The translations under genes were made by a program, and so were the position numbers. Shown here piece by piece: positions 45,509 to 53,701 of a stretch of DNA of 64,000 nt (position 1 is its first letter; every line of letters begins with the position of its first letter). Below the pieces are notes generated by a model, which saw only the letters and a program-made list of their open reading frames with translations, searched no databases and was not told the DNA's origin. The DNA is taken from NCBI GenBank assembly GCA_965214025.1, contig CBDCAW010000060.1:1-64000 (forward strand), in the 5' to 3' direction. The DNA comes from Granulosicoccus sp965214025. Its GTDB lineage: Bacteria; Pseudomonadota; Gammaproteobacteria; Granulosicoccales; Granulosicoccaceae.

Positions 45509-47854
45509 GTGTTCAGCTCCTTCTATCAGCGCATACTGATTCTGGTCGTAGGGCTCGTGGTCGTTGCGCAGATGACGACCTTCACGGCGGTTCTGGGCAC
45601 GCTGGACCGTGACGTTCGTGCCGAGACGCGTCTTCAGCTCGAAGCCGGCACGGACCTGCTTCGCCAGCTGTTCGACAAGCGTAGCCGACTGCTGCTGAAC
45701 AGTGCCGAGGTGCTCGCTGCCGATTTCGGGTTCAAGTCTGCGATCGCGAGCCGGGACATGGATACCATCCGCTCGGCACTGGCCAACAACGTCACCCGGG
45801 TGGACGCCGACCTTGCCAGCTTGATCGGGCTGGACGGTCGTCTCATCAGCAGCACGCACAGTGTCAACGAAGACGCCACGCTCTACGCGCGTGTCGCGAC
45901 CAAGGCCGACGTGTCCGGTGTTCACGTCGAAACTCTGGTGATTGCCGACCGGGCGCGGCAGATCGTGGTCGTACCGGTCAAGGCGCCGTTGACGATCGGC
46001 TGGCTGCTGCTCGGCTTCTCGCTGAACGATGCGCTGGCGGCCGACCTTGCCAGCCAGGTCGGCATGGAAGTCTCGTTCGCAGGTCAGGTGAATCAGCGCG
46101 AACGCTACTTCGGCTCGACCCTGTCGCCGGAGAAGAAGGATGCGCTGCCGATAGCCATCAGCCGATTGACCAGCACCTCCGCCGGTGATCTGACGACACT
46201 GCGCGGCGAGTCGTTCCTGACGCAACGGGTCGCCCTCGACCGGGTCAACGGCAGCGTTTCCGCCGTCTTGCAGAAATCGCTGGAAGCGGCCCTGCAATCG
46301 TACCGTCGCTTGCGCAGCCGGCTCGTCCTGCTGGCCAGCCTGGCGCTGGCGGTGGGTATCGGCATGGCTTTCTGGATGGCACACAGCCTTACCCGACCGG
46401 TGCAGATGCTCTCGCACGCTGCCGCACGGATCAGGGACGGCCACTACGATGTGCATCTCGATCTGAAGCGCCGCGACGAGTTCGGTGAGCTGGCCAAAAC
46501 CTTCAACAGCATGCAGAGCGGTATCGCCGAGCGCGAGGAACGCATCGAGCACCAGGCATTTCACGATGAACTGACGCAACTACCCAACCTGCGCCTCGCG
46601 CGCGATCGGCTCGGTCAGCAACTCGCCGTGGCGCAGCGCCGTCATGAACCGGTCGCCGTCGTGATCCTCGGGGTCGATCGCTTCAAGCAGGTGATCGAGG
46701 CGCTGGGTAGCCTCGTCGGCGATCGCATGATGCAGAAACTCGCCGAACGGCTTGTCGAGCGGGTACGCGAGGGCGACACCGTGGCCCGCGTGGCAGGCGA
46801 CGAATTCATGATCATAGCCGCCAACGCCGACGAGGTATCGGTGCGCTACCTGCTCGGCGATATCATTGCAACCATGGCACAACCGATCATGCTCAACGAT
46901 GCGGAACTGGTGCCGAGTATCTCTGCCGGTGTATCAATATATCCACAGCACGGCAAGGAGGTCACCGAACTGACACGGCGCGCGGACATCGCGCTGACCG
47001 ATGCGCGCGAGACGATGAACGGCATAGAGTTCTATCAGTTCGGCCGCGACGAGAACCACCTGCGGCAATTATCGGTGGTCGCTGACCTGAAGCGAGCCGT
47101 CGATGACGATCAGCTGGTGATGTACTACCAGCCGAAGATCGACATGAAGGACCGCAGCGTCAGGAGCTGTGAGGCACTGGTGCGGTGGATTCACCCCGAG
47201 CACGGCTTCATGCCGCCCGATGAGTTCATCGGGCTGGCCGAGAAATCCGGCAACATCGGCATGCTCAGCAACTGGATACTGCAGAGCGTGATCGCGCAGG
47301 TGGCGCAATGGCGAACGAAGGGCATCGCGGTACGGGCGGCGGTGAACCTCTCGGCCATGGACCTGCAGGATGCCGCCCTGCCCGACCGCATCGGTGGCTA
47401 TCTTGCGAAACACGGGCTCAGCCCTGCCGATCTGATCATCGAGGTAACCGAGAGCGCGATGATGCGCGATGCCGACAAGGCATTGAAGATCCTGCGCACG
47501 ATGCGCAGTCATGGCTTCATGGTGTCGATCGACGACTTCGGTACCGGCTACTCATCCCTGTCGAAACTGCGCGACCTGCCGATCGACGAACTGAAGATCG
47601 ACCGCTCCTTCATCATCGAAATCAAGCCTGACACCACCGAGGCACTGATCGTGAAGGCGATCATCGATCTGGGACACAGCATGGGCATGAAGATCACCAC
47701 CGAGGGCATCGAAACCAGCGACGAGTGGAATCTTCTCGAGGTGCTCGGCAGCGACACGATTCAGGGGTACTACATATCACGCCCGCTACCGGCAGCCGAT
47801 TTCGGCCCCTGGTGGCTCGCACATACGGCCGATATGTTGCAGGCCGTAGCCTGA
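45509..47854 (+). CDS. Membrane GGDEF/EAL cyclic-di-GMP protein
   Basis: The protein is 781 residues from a GTG start (no ATG is closer to the upstream stop). A first helix (ILILVVGLVVVAQMTTFTAV), a periplasmic Cache-like domain of about 240 residues and a second helix (LVLLASLALAVGIGMAFWMA) precede a HAMP linker. The GGDEF domain has VAGDEF, a variant of GGDEF with Ala at the first position, so cyclase activity is uncertain. The EAL domain has SCEALVRW and IDDFGTGYSSLSKL, plus EVTESAMM, the usual catalytic set, so phosphodiesterase activity is plausible. It lies between the cupredoxin-like gene and the DUF3034 gene. Confidence 0.93.
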   Translation: MFSSFYQRILILVVGLVVVAQMTTFTAVLGTLDRDVRAETRLQLEAGTDLLRQLFDKRSRLLLNSAEVLAADFGFKSAIASRDMDTIRSALANNVTRVDADLASLIGLDGRLISSTHSVNEDATLYARVATKADVSGVHVETLVIADRARQIVVVPVKAPLTIGWLLLGFSLNDALAADLASQVGMEVSFAGQVNQRERYFGSTLSPEKKDALPIAISRLTSTSAGDLTTLRGESFLTQRVALDRVNGSVSAVLQKSLEAALQSYRRLRSRLVLLASLALAVGIGMAFWMAHSLTRPVQMLSHAAARIRDGHYDVHLDLKRRDEFGELAKTFNSMQSGIAEREERIEHQAFHDELTQLPNLRLARDRLGQQLAVAQRRHEPVAVVILGVDRFKQVIEALGSLVGDRMMQKLAERLVERVREGDTVARVAGDEFMIIAANADEVSVRYLLGDIIATMAQPIMLNDAELVPSISAGVSIYPQHGKEVTELTRRADIALTDARETMNGIEFYQFGRDENHLRQLSVVADLKRAVDDDQLVMYYQPKIDMKDRSVRSCEALVRWIHPEHGFMPPDEFIGLAEKSGNIGMLSNWILQSVIAQVAQWRTKGIAVRAAVNLSAMDLQDAALPDRIGGYLAKHGLSPADLIIEVTESAMMRDADKALKILRTMRSHGFMVSIDDFGTGYSSLSKLRDLPIDELKIDRSFIIEIKPDTTEALIVKAIIDLGHSMGMKITTEGIETSDEWNLLEVLGSDTIQGYYISRPLPAADFGPWWLAHTADMLQAVA

Positions 47855-47973
47855 GCTGGCACGAAGCTGGCCTGTCCTGATCGGCACCTCATGATACCAA
47901 TAGTCCGACCCCATCGAGATATCCGGTCGGAACCACTGCCGCTTGAATGGTCTGAAGAAAAGGAAGATGACTG

Positions 47974-48843
47974 ATGACGAAGCTTGCCACTCGGCGATCG
48001 GCACGATGCTGCAGAGGCCTGCTGTGCCTCGCCTTCTTCGCCGCACAAGTGCAGGCGGCGCCCGGCGGGCGCCTGATCGCCACCGGCGGTGCCACCACCG
48101 TGGAAGGCTCGGCGGGCGGCGGCATCGTGCCCTGGTCGTTGCTGGCAGGCTACGGCGAAGACCGGCAGTTCGGTGCCACCGCCTGGTACACCACGGTGCG
48201 CCCGAGCGATTTCACGCTGCAGGCCTTCGGCGCTGCCACGTCGCTGTACAACCGGGTGGAACTCTCGGTTGGCAGGCAGAGCTTCGACATCGACAAGGTC
48301 ATACCGGGCGAGAAGCTGGAGCAGACGATCATCGGCGCCAAGCTACGCGTGGCAGGTGATCTGATCTACACCCGTCTGCCCCAGCTCAGCCTGGGCGTAC
48401 AGTACAAGAGCAGCGACGACTTCACGGTTCCGGGTGCGGTCGGTGCGGGGGAGGATACGGGTATGGACGTGTACCTGGCGGCAAGCAAGTTGTGGCTCGA
48501 CGGACCATTCCATCGCTCATTCTTCCTGAACACCACCATACGCGCCACCAGTGCCAACCAGACCGGCCTGCTCGGCCACGGCAGCTTTGAAGACAACCGT
48601 CCGGAGCTGGTCGGTGAAGTCAGCGCAGGGCTGTTTCTGACACGCCAATGGGTGGTCGGTGCCGAATACCGACAGAAGCCGGACAACCTCGGCTTTGCAC
48701 CGGAAGACGATTGGTACGACGTGTTCGTCGGCTGGTTTCCGAACAAGCGGTTCTCGGTGGTTGCAGCGTATTCGGATCTGGGTTCGATCGCGAACCTCGA
48801 CGACCAGAAAGGCGTGTATCTCTCCTTGCAGGTAAGCCAGTGA
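47974..48843 (+). CDS. DUF3034 outer-membrane-type protein
   Basis: This 289-residue protein has signal peptide CLAFFAAQVQAA and a Gly-rich mature N-terminus (GGRLIATGGATTVEGSAGGG). Beta-strand-like alternation runs to the end (YNRVELSVGRQSFDI, GMDVYLAASKLWLDG), finishing with KGVYLSLQVSQ. This is the DUF3034 pattern, thought to form an outer-membrane barrel of unknown function. GGAAG lies upstream of the ATG. It is third in the cupredoxin - GGDEF/EAL - DUF3034 - globin series. Confidence 0.88.
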   Translation: MTKLATRRSARCCRGLLCLAFFAAQVQAAPGGRLIATGGATTVEGSAGGGIVPWSLLAGYGEDRQFGATAWYTTVRPSDFTLQAFGAATSLYNRVELSVGRQSFDIDKVIPGEKLEQTIIGAKLRVAGDLIYTRLPQLSLGVQYKSSDDFTVPGAVGAGEDTGMDVYLAASKLWLDGPFHRSFFLNTTIRATSANQTGLLGHGSFEDNRPELVGEVSAGLFLTRQWVVGAEYRQKPDNLGFAPEDDWYDVFVGWFPNKRFSVVAAYSDLGSIANLDDQKGVYLSLQVSQ

Positions 48844-48900
48844 GACCCGCCTGATAGGGACTCCGAACCTGCCTCGCATCCAAGCAACCATCGAATCTCC

Positions 48901-49470
48901 ATGCAACACTTCAATACACGTTCCCGCATTCATGCGATCACGGCTTTCCTGGCGATCGCGATCATCACGCTGACGAACGCCTGTAGCACGACGCCCTCTC
49001 GGATGGACGCTCGGAAGGACGCTCAGATGCCTGCCGGCGTGATCGCCGGCGGTACGCGAACTGCAGACGCCGAACCCGGACTCGGAGCTGCACGACGCGC
49101 GGCGCCCGCCGCTGCACCGACACTTTATGACCAACTTGGCGGCGCGAGCGGTGTCGAACAACTGACGACCGACTTCATACGCGAGCTGGCAGCGGACGAA
49201 CGCGTCAGAGGCCGATACCGCGACACCGACATCGGCCGCTTTCATACCATGATGAAACAGCAGATGTGCATGGAGACCGGCGGCGGCTGTGAGTACACCG
49301 GCGATGACATGCGCCGATCCCACGCCGGGATGAATATCGGGAAGGCCGAATTCAACGCGGTGGTGGAAGCCCTCATGAGCGCGATGGACAAGAACAGGGT
49401 GCCTCAGGGCGTACAGAATCAGCTGCTGGCGAAGTACGCCACCATGCGTGAGGACATCATCGAACATTGA
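48901..49470 (+). CDS. Lipoprotein-type truncated haemoglobin
   Basis: This 189-residue protein has a signal sequence and lipobox (FLAIAIITLTNACSTT), a linker of about 45 residues, and a group I truncated globin domain. That domain runs from LYDQLGGASGVEQLTTDF through FHTMMKQQMCMETGGGCEYTG to MRRSHAGMNIGKAEF; the His of RSHAG is the likely proximal haem ligand. Bacterial truncated haemoglobins are usually cytoplasmic, so an acylated, exported form is unusual. It is the last of four plus-strand genes. Confidence 0.85.
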   Translation: MQHFNTRSRIHAITAFLAIAIITLTNACSTTPSRMDARKDAQMPAGVIAGGTRTADAEPGLGAARRAAPAAAPTLYDQLGGASGVEQLTTDFIRELAADERVRGRYRDTDIGRFHTMMKQQMCMETGGGCEYTGDDMRRSHAGMNIGKAEFNAVVEALMSAMDKNRVPQGVQNQLLAKYATMREDIIEH

Positions 49471-49520
49471 TTCGGCACGCGAGGCTCTAACTGCCGTTCG
49501 TTCTCGTCCTGTAGCCATCT

Positions 49521-49600
49521 CCGGCTCGTCGACGGCAAGCCTGCGATGTCGTGGACATTGCCGGTTCGTTCACTGCAAGCCCGGCTTGTCGCTGAGCTGG
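49521..49600. repeat. Imperfect 40-bp tandem duplication
   Basis: Units start at 49521 (CCGGCTCGTCGACGGCAAGC) and 49561 (CCGGTTCGTTCACTGCAAGC) and match at roughly two thirds of positions. The pair spans the 3' end of the TTC38-like gene (stop at 49570). Confidence 0.5.
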
Positions 49601-50892
49601 GCGAGACGTGCATGCAGCAACGGACTGTCCGGCTCGTACCTGCGGCGCCCTTCCAGCATCTGCCGCGCAGCCGTCCATTGGCCCGATTTCAACCGTGCAT
49701 CCAGCAGCAGCTGATCGAACAGATCGCGCTGTGCATGGCTGCCGCCTATCTGCCACAGGCGTGAGCGTACTTCGGACAGACGCTCCGCCGCCGGCCGGAA
49801 CTCGCCGCGTGCATGTGCCAGCACACCCTCGGCCGCCGGAATGCCCACCGATATCCAGAGTTCACGATCACCGGCCACTACCGGCTCCACAGCCTGCTGC
49901 CGGACCAGCTGCATGAGATCGTCCGCAGCCGACGGAAGGCAGCGCGCCAGGCCATACAGGTACTGCAGGGTGAGGAACGGTTGCACCACATCGTTCGAGC
50001 GCGTTTCCAGCAGGCTCGCCAGCGCCTGCCAGCGATCACCGACATCCACCCCTGCGCACTCCAGCCGGGCCAGCAGTGAGATCGCACCGATCTGATCCTG
50101 GCTGTAGTCCGGCTGCACGTCGCGACAACGTTCATCGTAGATGCCGAGCGCGATGTCGACCTCTCCGGAGGAGATCTCGAACAGTGCGAGATGCCACCAG
50201 TTGTGCGTGAACATGAACGAGTTCAGATCCTGCCAGGCAGGGGCCATGTCTTGCAGGAATCGGCGCCCCGGCTCGATGGTGCCACGCGTAAGGTGCACGT
50301 GTGCCATGGCATGGTGTGCCCACGGTTCACGTTCGTCGATGGCGAGCGCCGCACCGGCAGCACGCTCGGCGGCATCGATATGGTGGCATTGCTCATGGCC
50401 GAAGGCGAGCATGCTATGAAACGGCGCATGCGCCTGGTTGGTCGTGGCCACCTTCTCGGCGAAACGCAACATCCCCGGTGAATCACCGGCATTGAACAAA
50501 TGGTACTGAGCCAGCTTGAGCGTGGCGAGATCCTGCGGCCATTCGTCGAGCATGCCCTCGGCGATCGCCACGACCGCACGGCTGTCGTAGCGTTGCCACG
50601 CCCGCACCAGTTCACCCAGAGCTCGTTCACGCGGATGCTGACCTGCAACGGCCTCGGCACGAAGGATATACGGTTCGGCCTTGCCCGGCGCTTCGGGCCG
50701 CTCGAGAAACATCCACAGACAGGCTGCGTGCAGGTTGGCCAATGCGGAACCCGGCTGCGCGTCCGCGGTTGCCAGCACGTTCGTTGCGCGGGGCTGATAG
50801 CTGATGAAGCCCTCGACGAAGTCGTTGATGCCGGGCATGGCCTCCGCCGTTGCAGACGTCGGGCTGCCGTAGCTGTCGGTCTTCTGGTTCAT
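49570..50892 (-). CDS. TTC38-like tetratricopeptide repeat protein
   Basis: This 440-residue protein has no signal or membrane segment. Helical pairs with TPR spacing run throughout. The order is a close match to the TTC38-like family: PFHSMLAFGHEQCHHIDAAE, then REPWAHHAMAHVHLTRG and FMFTHNWWHLALFEISSG with conserved His and Trp residues. The family function is unknown. AGGAG precedes the ATG at 50892. The 3' end lies in an imperfect 40-bp duplication (49521-49600). Confidence 0.85.
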   Translation of the reverse strand: MNQKTDSYGSPTSATAEAMPGINDFVEGFISYQPRATNVLATADAQPGSALANLHAACLWMFLERPEAPGKAEPYILRAEAVAGQHPRERALGELVRAWQRYDSRAVVAIAEGMLDEWPQDLATLKLAQYHLFNAGDSPGMLRFAEKVATTNQAHAPFHSMLAFGHEQCHHIDAAERAAGAALAIDEREPWAHHAMAHVHLTRGTIEPGRRFLQDMAPAWQDLNSFMFTHNWWHLALFEISSGEVDIALGIYDERCRDVQPDYSQDQIGAISLLARLECAGVDVGDRWQALASLLETRSNDVVQPFLTLQYLYGLARCLPSAADDLMQLVRQQAVEPVVAGDRELWISVGIPAAEGVLAHARGEFRPAAERLSEVRSRLWQIGGSHAQRDLFDQLLLDARLKSGQWTAARQMLEGRRRYEPDSPLLHARLAQLSDKPGLQ

Positions 50893-50928
50893 CGCGAACT
50901 ACTCCTGCTTTGCGGTAGTCTGATTCTC

Positions 50929-51236
50929 ATGACTTTTCTCGAACGGCCTGACTACCCACTGTACTACCACGACGCCGGCCCGGATGCATCTTGCCGGACC
51001 AGTCAGCTGTCGCGCCCACCCGGCACCCGCACGCCCGACGCTTCCGACACCCACTAAATGAGATGTGGCCGGATTTCGAGGAGGCCCTGGAGGCCAACGA
51101 CGTGAACTACACACACCATGTGTATCCCGGTACGATGCACGGCCTCCACAACAATTCCACGCCCCGTTTCAACGAGGAACAAGCGGGCATTGCGGAAGAG
51201 TGGATGGTGGAGTTCTTTCGTAAGCACCTGAGTTAG
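50929..51236 (+). pseudogene. Hydrolase remnant: alpha/beta-hydrolase-like start and dienelactone-hydrolase tail
   Basis: At 50929 an ATG opens MTFLERPDYPLYYHDAGPD, which looks like the start of an alpha/beta hydrolase, but the frame then degenerates. From 51060 to 51236 a different frame gives MWPDFEEALEANDVNYTHHV, GTMHGLHNNSTPRFNEEQAG and a final VEFFRKHLS. That is the C-terminal end of a dienelactone hydrolase family protein, including the catalytic His of GTMHG. The middle of the enzyme, with its nucleophile, is missing. The two pieces may come from one gene after a deletion, or from two genes. Confidence 0.7.
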
Positions 51237-51506
51237 GAGGCCGTCCGAGAATAGACTGATCTACTGCGGACGCGATATTTCGACCACTGGCAATGGTGAA
51301 GCACCTGCATGTTCACGCATCTCGCAAATGAATACGCTTCGATTGTTCGCCAGTCTTGGTCTCTTGTGGTTGGCCGGGCTCTGCCACAGCTCGCGCTGGG
51401 AGGCGCCGTTCATCTGAGTGAGCACGGGTCACGTGCGGACCGCGTTGACACCAGAAGTCATGTTCCCGGCTCTGGCTTCGGAATCGCAGCCTTGCTCTTT
51501 GCTCGA
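51237..51506. other. Unassigned DNA in a decay scar
   Basis: No supported gene. A 29-codon ORF at 51328-51417 plus (MNTLRLFASLGLLWLAGLCH...) resembles a signal peptide cut off after a few residues and is probably another truncated remnant. Confidence 0.4.
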
Positions 51507-51830
51507 TCACGCGCGCCACTCACCAAGCTCGACGATGTTCCCAAGCTTACGAGCCTTCGTCCAATAGCGCCGATCTGCGGTAACGAGTGTTGCCTCCTCT
51601 TCGAACGCTACTGCGTGATAAAGCGTATCGAACAGGTGGTGATCGAGTTCGTCAGCCAGGCTCATAGCACGCGCCAGCACCGGCATATCGTTGCTCACCG
51701 GGATCGCGAGTTCCATGAGTTGCGACAGTTGTCGATTCATCGTCTGCGACGCTTGTTGTTTAAGGCTTCAACAACTTGGGGCGCGGCAACTTCAAAGTCA
51801 ATCTTTCGTCTGTGGCCGTTGCCGGTCGTC
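51507..51830 (-). pseudogene. VapC/PIN-domain toxin remnant
   Basis: The frame 51740-51507 encodes the C-terminal half of a PIN domain: VLARAMSLADELDHHLFDTL, then YHAVAFEEEATLVTADRRYW and KLGNIVELGEW, with Asp residues expected in the metal site. Just upstream, in another frame, KIDFEVAAPQVVEALNNKRR supplies the preceding segment and ends at a stop at 51738, so a frameshift separates the parts. The N-terminal strand with the first Asp and any antitoxin gene are absent. The toxin is thus not expected to work. Confidence 0.65.
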
Positions 51831-51947
51831 TGATCTACGCTTTGGCGAAGGTCGACTGACGCCTGCCAGCAGTTGTTCGTCGACGATCGCACATGGCAAG
51901 GACACCACGCGTGTACCAGTGAGCAAGCGACTGGAAGGCGCCACCCG

Positions 51948-52913
51948 TCACTGGCTGGACTTCGACATCTGCTCGGGCAATCCACTACGTGGCAGGCATC
52001 GAGCCAGCAAGGCAATGACTACGACCGCGAAGATGAGCCTTGCCCACAGGATCCCGGACAGGTGGGCGCCGAGGGCCATGACCAGCAAGGTGTCTTCGAT
52101 CACGCTGTGCAGAAGCCCGAGGAAGCATAGAGCCAGAGCGCTATCTCTTCGAGTCATGGTACCGGTTTCGACATCACGAATTACAAGACCAGCACCGTAG
52201 GTCAGCCCCAGCAGAACCCCGATCACGGTGACGTTGGCCGCCGACTGCCCGATGCCGAGCGTACGTAACAGCGGGCTCAGAGCGAGATGAATCAACCGCT
52301 CGGCGCCCAGATGATGCAATAGGCGCAGCATTCCCATCAGCAACAGGATGATGATGAAGATCATTCCCAGTGCCTTCAATTGATCAAGCAACCAGAAACC
52401 GGCATTGCCCTGATCGGCTTCCGGCACCCACAGGCTTCGCGCCGGTTCCTGCAACCAGTCAAAGGCTGTGTAGGTAGCGTGAAGTATTGCGGCCAGAACC
52501 AGAGCACCACCGACCCGAAGCGTGATCGTCGCCGACCACGGTACACCGGCCCGGTGCGCAACGGCACCTTCCACCGGCAGCGAATGCCCGATCAACATCA
52601 GCGCTCCGAGCACCGTGACCTGAGCAACGCTCATGGGTGTATCGCCCGAGAGTTCGAAGAACAGCACCATGCCGGTGAAGATGTTCGTCAGCAGCGTGGC
52701 TGCCCATACGACGCCAGCCCAGTCTGGAAGACCGACCAGACTCACAACGGGCGACAACAGACCGCCAAGCACATCGATGGCGCCCAGCATGTCCAGCAGC
52801 TTGACCACCACTATTGCAGGAATCAGCACCTTCAGCAGTTGCAGGTACACCGGCAACGCATCGATCACCAGAGAACGAAGGTGCGCCAACCATGGCGAAG
52901 CCGAAGGTTTCAT
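51948..52913 (-). CDS. Nucleoside recognition (Gate) domain membrane protein
   Basis: This 321-residue polytopic protein has about eight hydrophobic segments. Two Gate-type halves are apparent: YLQLLKVLIPAIVVVKLLDM in the first and KALGMIFIIILLLMGMLRLL in the second. Between these is LLTNIFTGMVLFFELSGDT, and near the end SALALCFLGLLHSVIEDTLL. Gate proteins are related to nucleoside transporters and to spore-formation proteins SpmA/B; here the substrate is unknown. The Lrp/AsnC regulator diverges 124 bp away and probably controls it. Confidence 0.82.
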   Translation of the reverse strand: MKPSASPWLAHLRSLVIDALPVYLQLLKVLIPAIVVVKLLDMLGAIDVLGGLLSPVVSLVGLPDWAGVVWAATLLTNIFTGMVLFFELSGDTPMSVAQVTVLGALMLIGHSLPVEGAVAHRAGVPWSATITLRVGGALVLAAILHATYTAFDWLQEPARSLWVPEADQGNAGFWLLDQLKALGMIFIIILLLMGMLRLLHHLGAERLIHLALSPLLRTLGIGQSAANVTVIGVLLGLTYGAGLVIRDVETGTMTRRDSALALCFLGLLHSVIEDTLLVMALGAHLSGILWARLIFAVVVIALLARCLPRSGLPEQMSKSSQ

Positions 52914-53022
52914 CGAGAGGTATTTCGCAAGAAGAAGCCACAGACGATACGCACCTCTCCGCAGATAGTTCTTCTCTTTTCGCGTACGTCAGAAAATACT
53001 CTATCGAACATCGCCACCGTTA

Positions 53023-53034
53023 CAGAATATTCTG
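53023..53034. promoter_or_regulatory. Lrp-type palindromic operator
   Basis: CAGAATATTCTG is a perfect 12-bp palindrome ending 3 nt before the Lrp/AsnC ATG. It agrees with the core of the E. coli Lrp consensus (YAGHAWATTWTDCTR). An imperfect second site (CAGAAAATACTCT) lies 33 bp upstream at about 52990. This placement suits autorepression and control of the divergent Gate gene. Confidence 0.6.
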
Positions 53035-53037
53035 CAC

Positions 53038-53502
53038 ATGGATACCCTGGATCGACGCATTCTCGACTGCCTGCAGCAAGATGCCAGCGTCACCAACCAA
53101 GTACTGGCCGAACAGGTTGGCCTCTCCCCGTCCGCCTGCCTCACGCGCGTCAAACGGCTTCGCGCAGGTGGCATCATCGACCGAGTCGTCGCGCTCCTGA
53201 ACCCCGAGGCGGTCAGCGCGTGCCTGTACGTCGTCGTGGAAGTGACGATGGAACGTGACGACAAGCGACTCTACCGACGCTTCGAGGAACGTGTGCTTGC
53301 GTCGTGCGAGGTGAAGCAGTGCTATCAGGTCACCGGAGAATGCGATTTCGTGCTGATCGTCTCGGTACCCGACATGGACGCCTACGATCGATTTTGCGAC
53401 GGCGTGCTCTACGCCGACGACAACATGCGCAAGTTCCGCACCCTGTTGAGCCGACGCCGAACGAAATTCGACACTTCAGCCTCGTTGATGCCTCCGCCTT
53501 GA
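53038..53502 (+). CDS. Lrp/AsnC-family transcriptional regulator
   Basis: This 154-residue regulator has an N-terminal winged helix (MDTLDRRILDCLQQDASVTN, LAEQVGLSPSACLTRVKRL) and a C-terminal RAM domain (CYQVTGECDFVLIVSVPDMD) that binds an amino-acid effector and forms oligomers. The palindrome just before its ATG suggests autoregulation. The divergent Gate-family gene is its likely target. The effector is unknown. Confidence 0.94.
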   Translation: MDTLDRRILDCLQQDASVTNQVLAEQVGLSPSACLTRVKRLRAGGIIDRVVALLNPEAVSACLYVVVEVTMERDDKRLYRRFEERVLASCEVKQCYQVTGECDFVLIVSVPDMDAYDRFCDGVLYADDNMRKFRTLLSRRRTKFDTSASLMPPP

Positions 53503-53701
53503 ATCGGGCAATGGCGACGGTCTGTCAACACGAGCGTCTCTGTCTGATCGAGGCCGATGAGGTCGCCGCACGGGACGACGGTCTTCGCTAGCAGCACACC
53601 ATTCGGGCCCGGCGATGCGACGAGCAGTGTAGGGTGGCGATCGTGAGGGCAAGGGTCGTGAAGGTATCCATGCAATGGGCCACGGAGTAGTGGAAAGGAA
53701 T

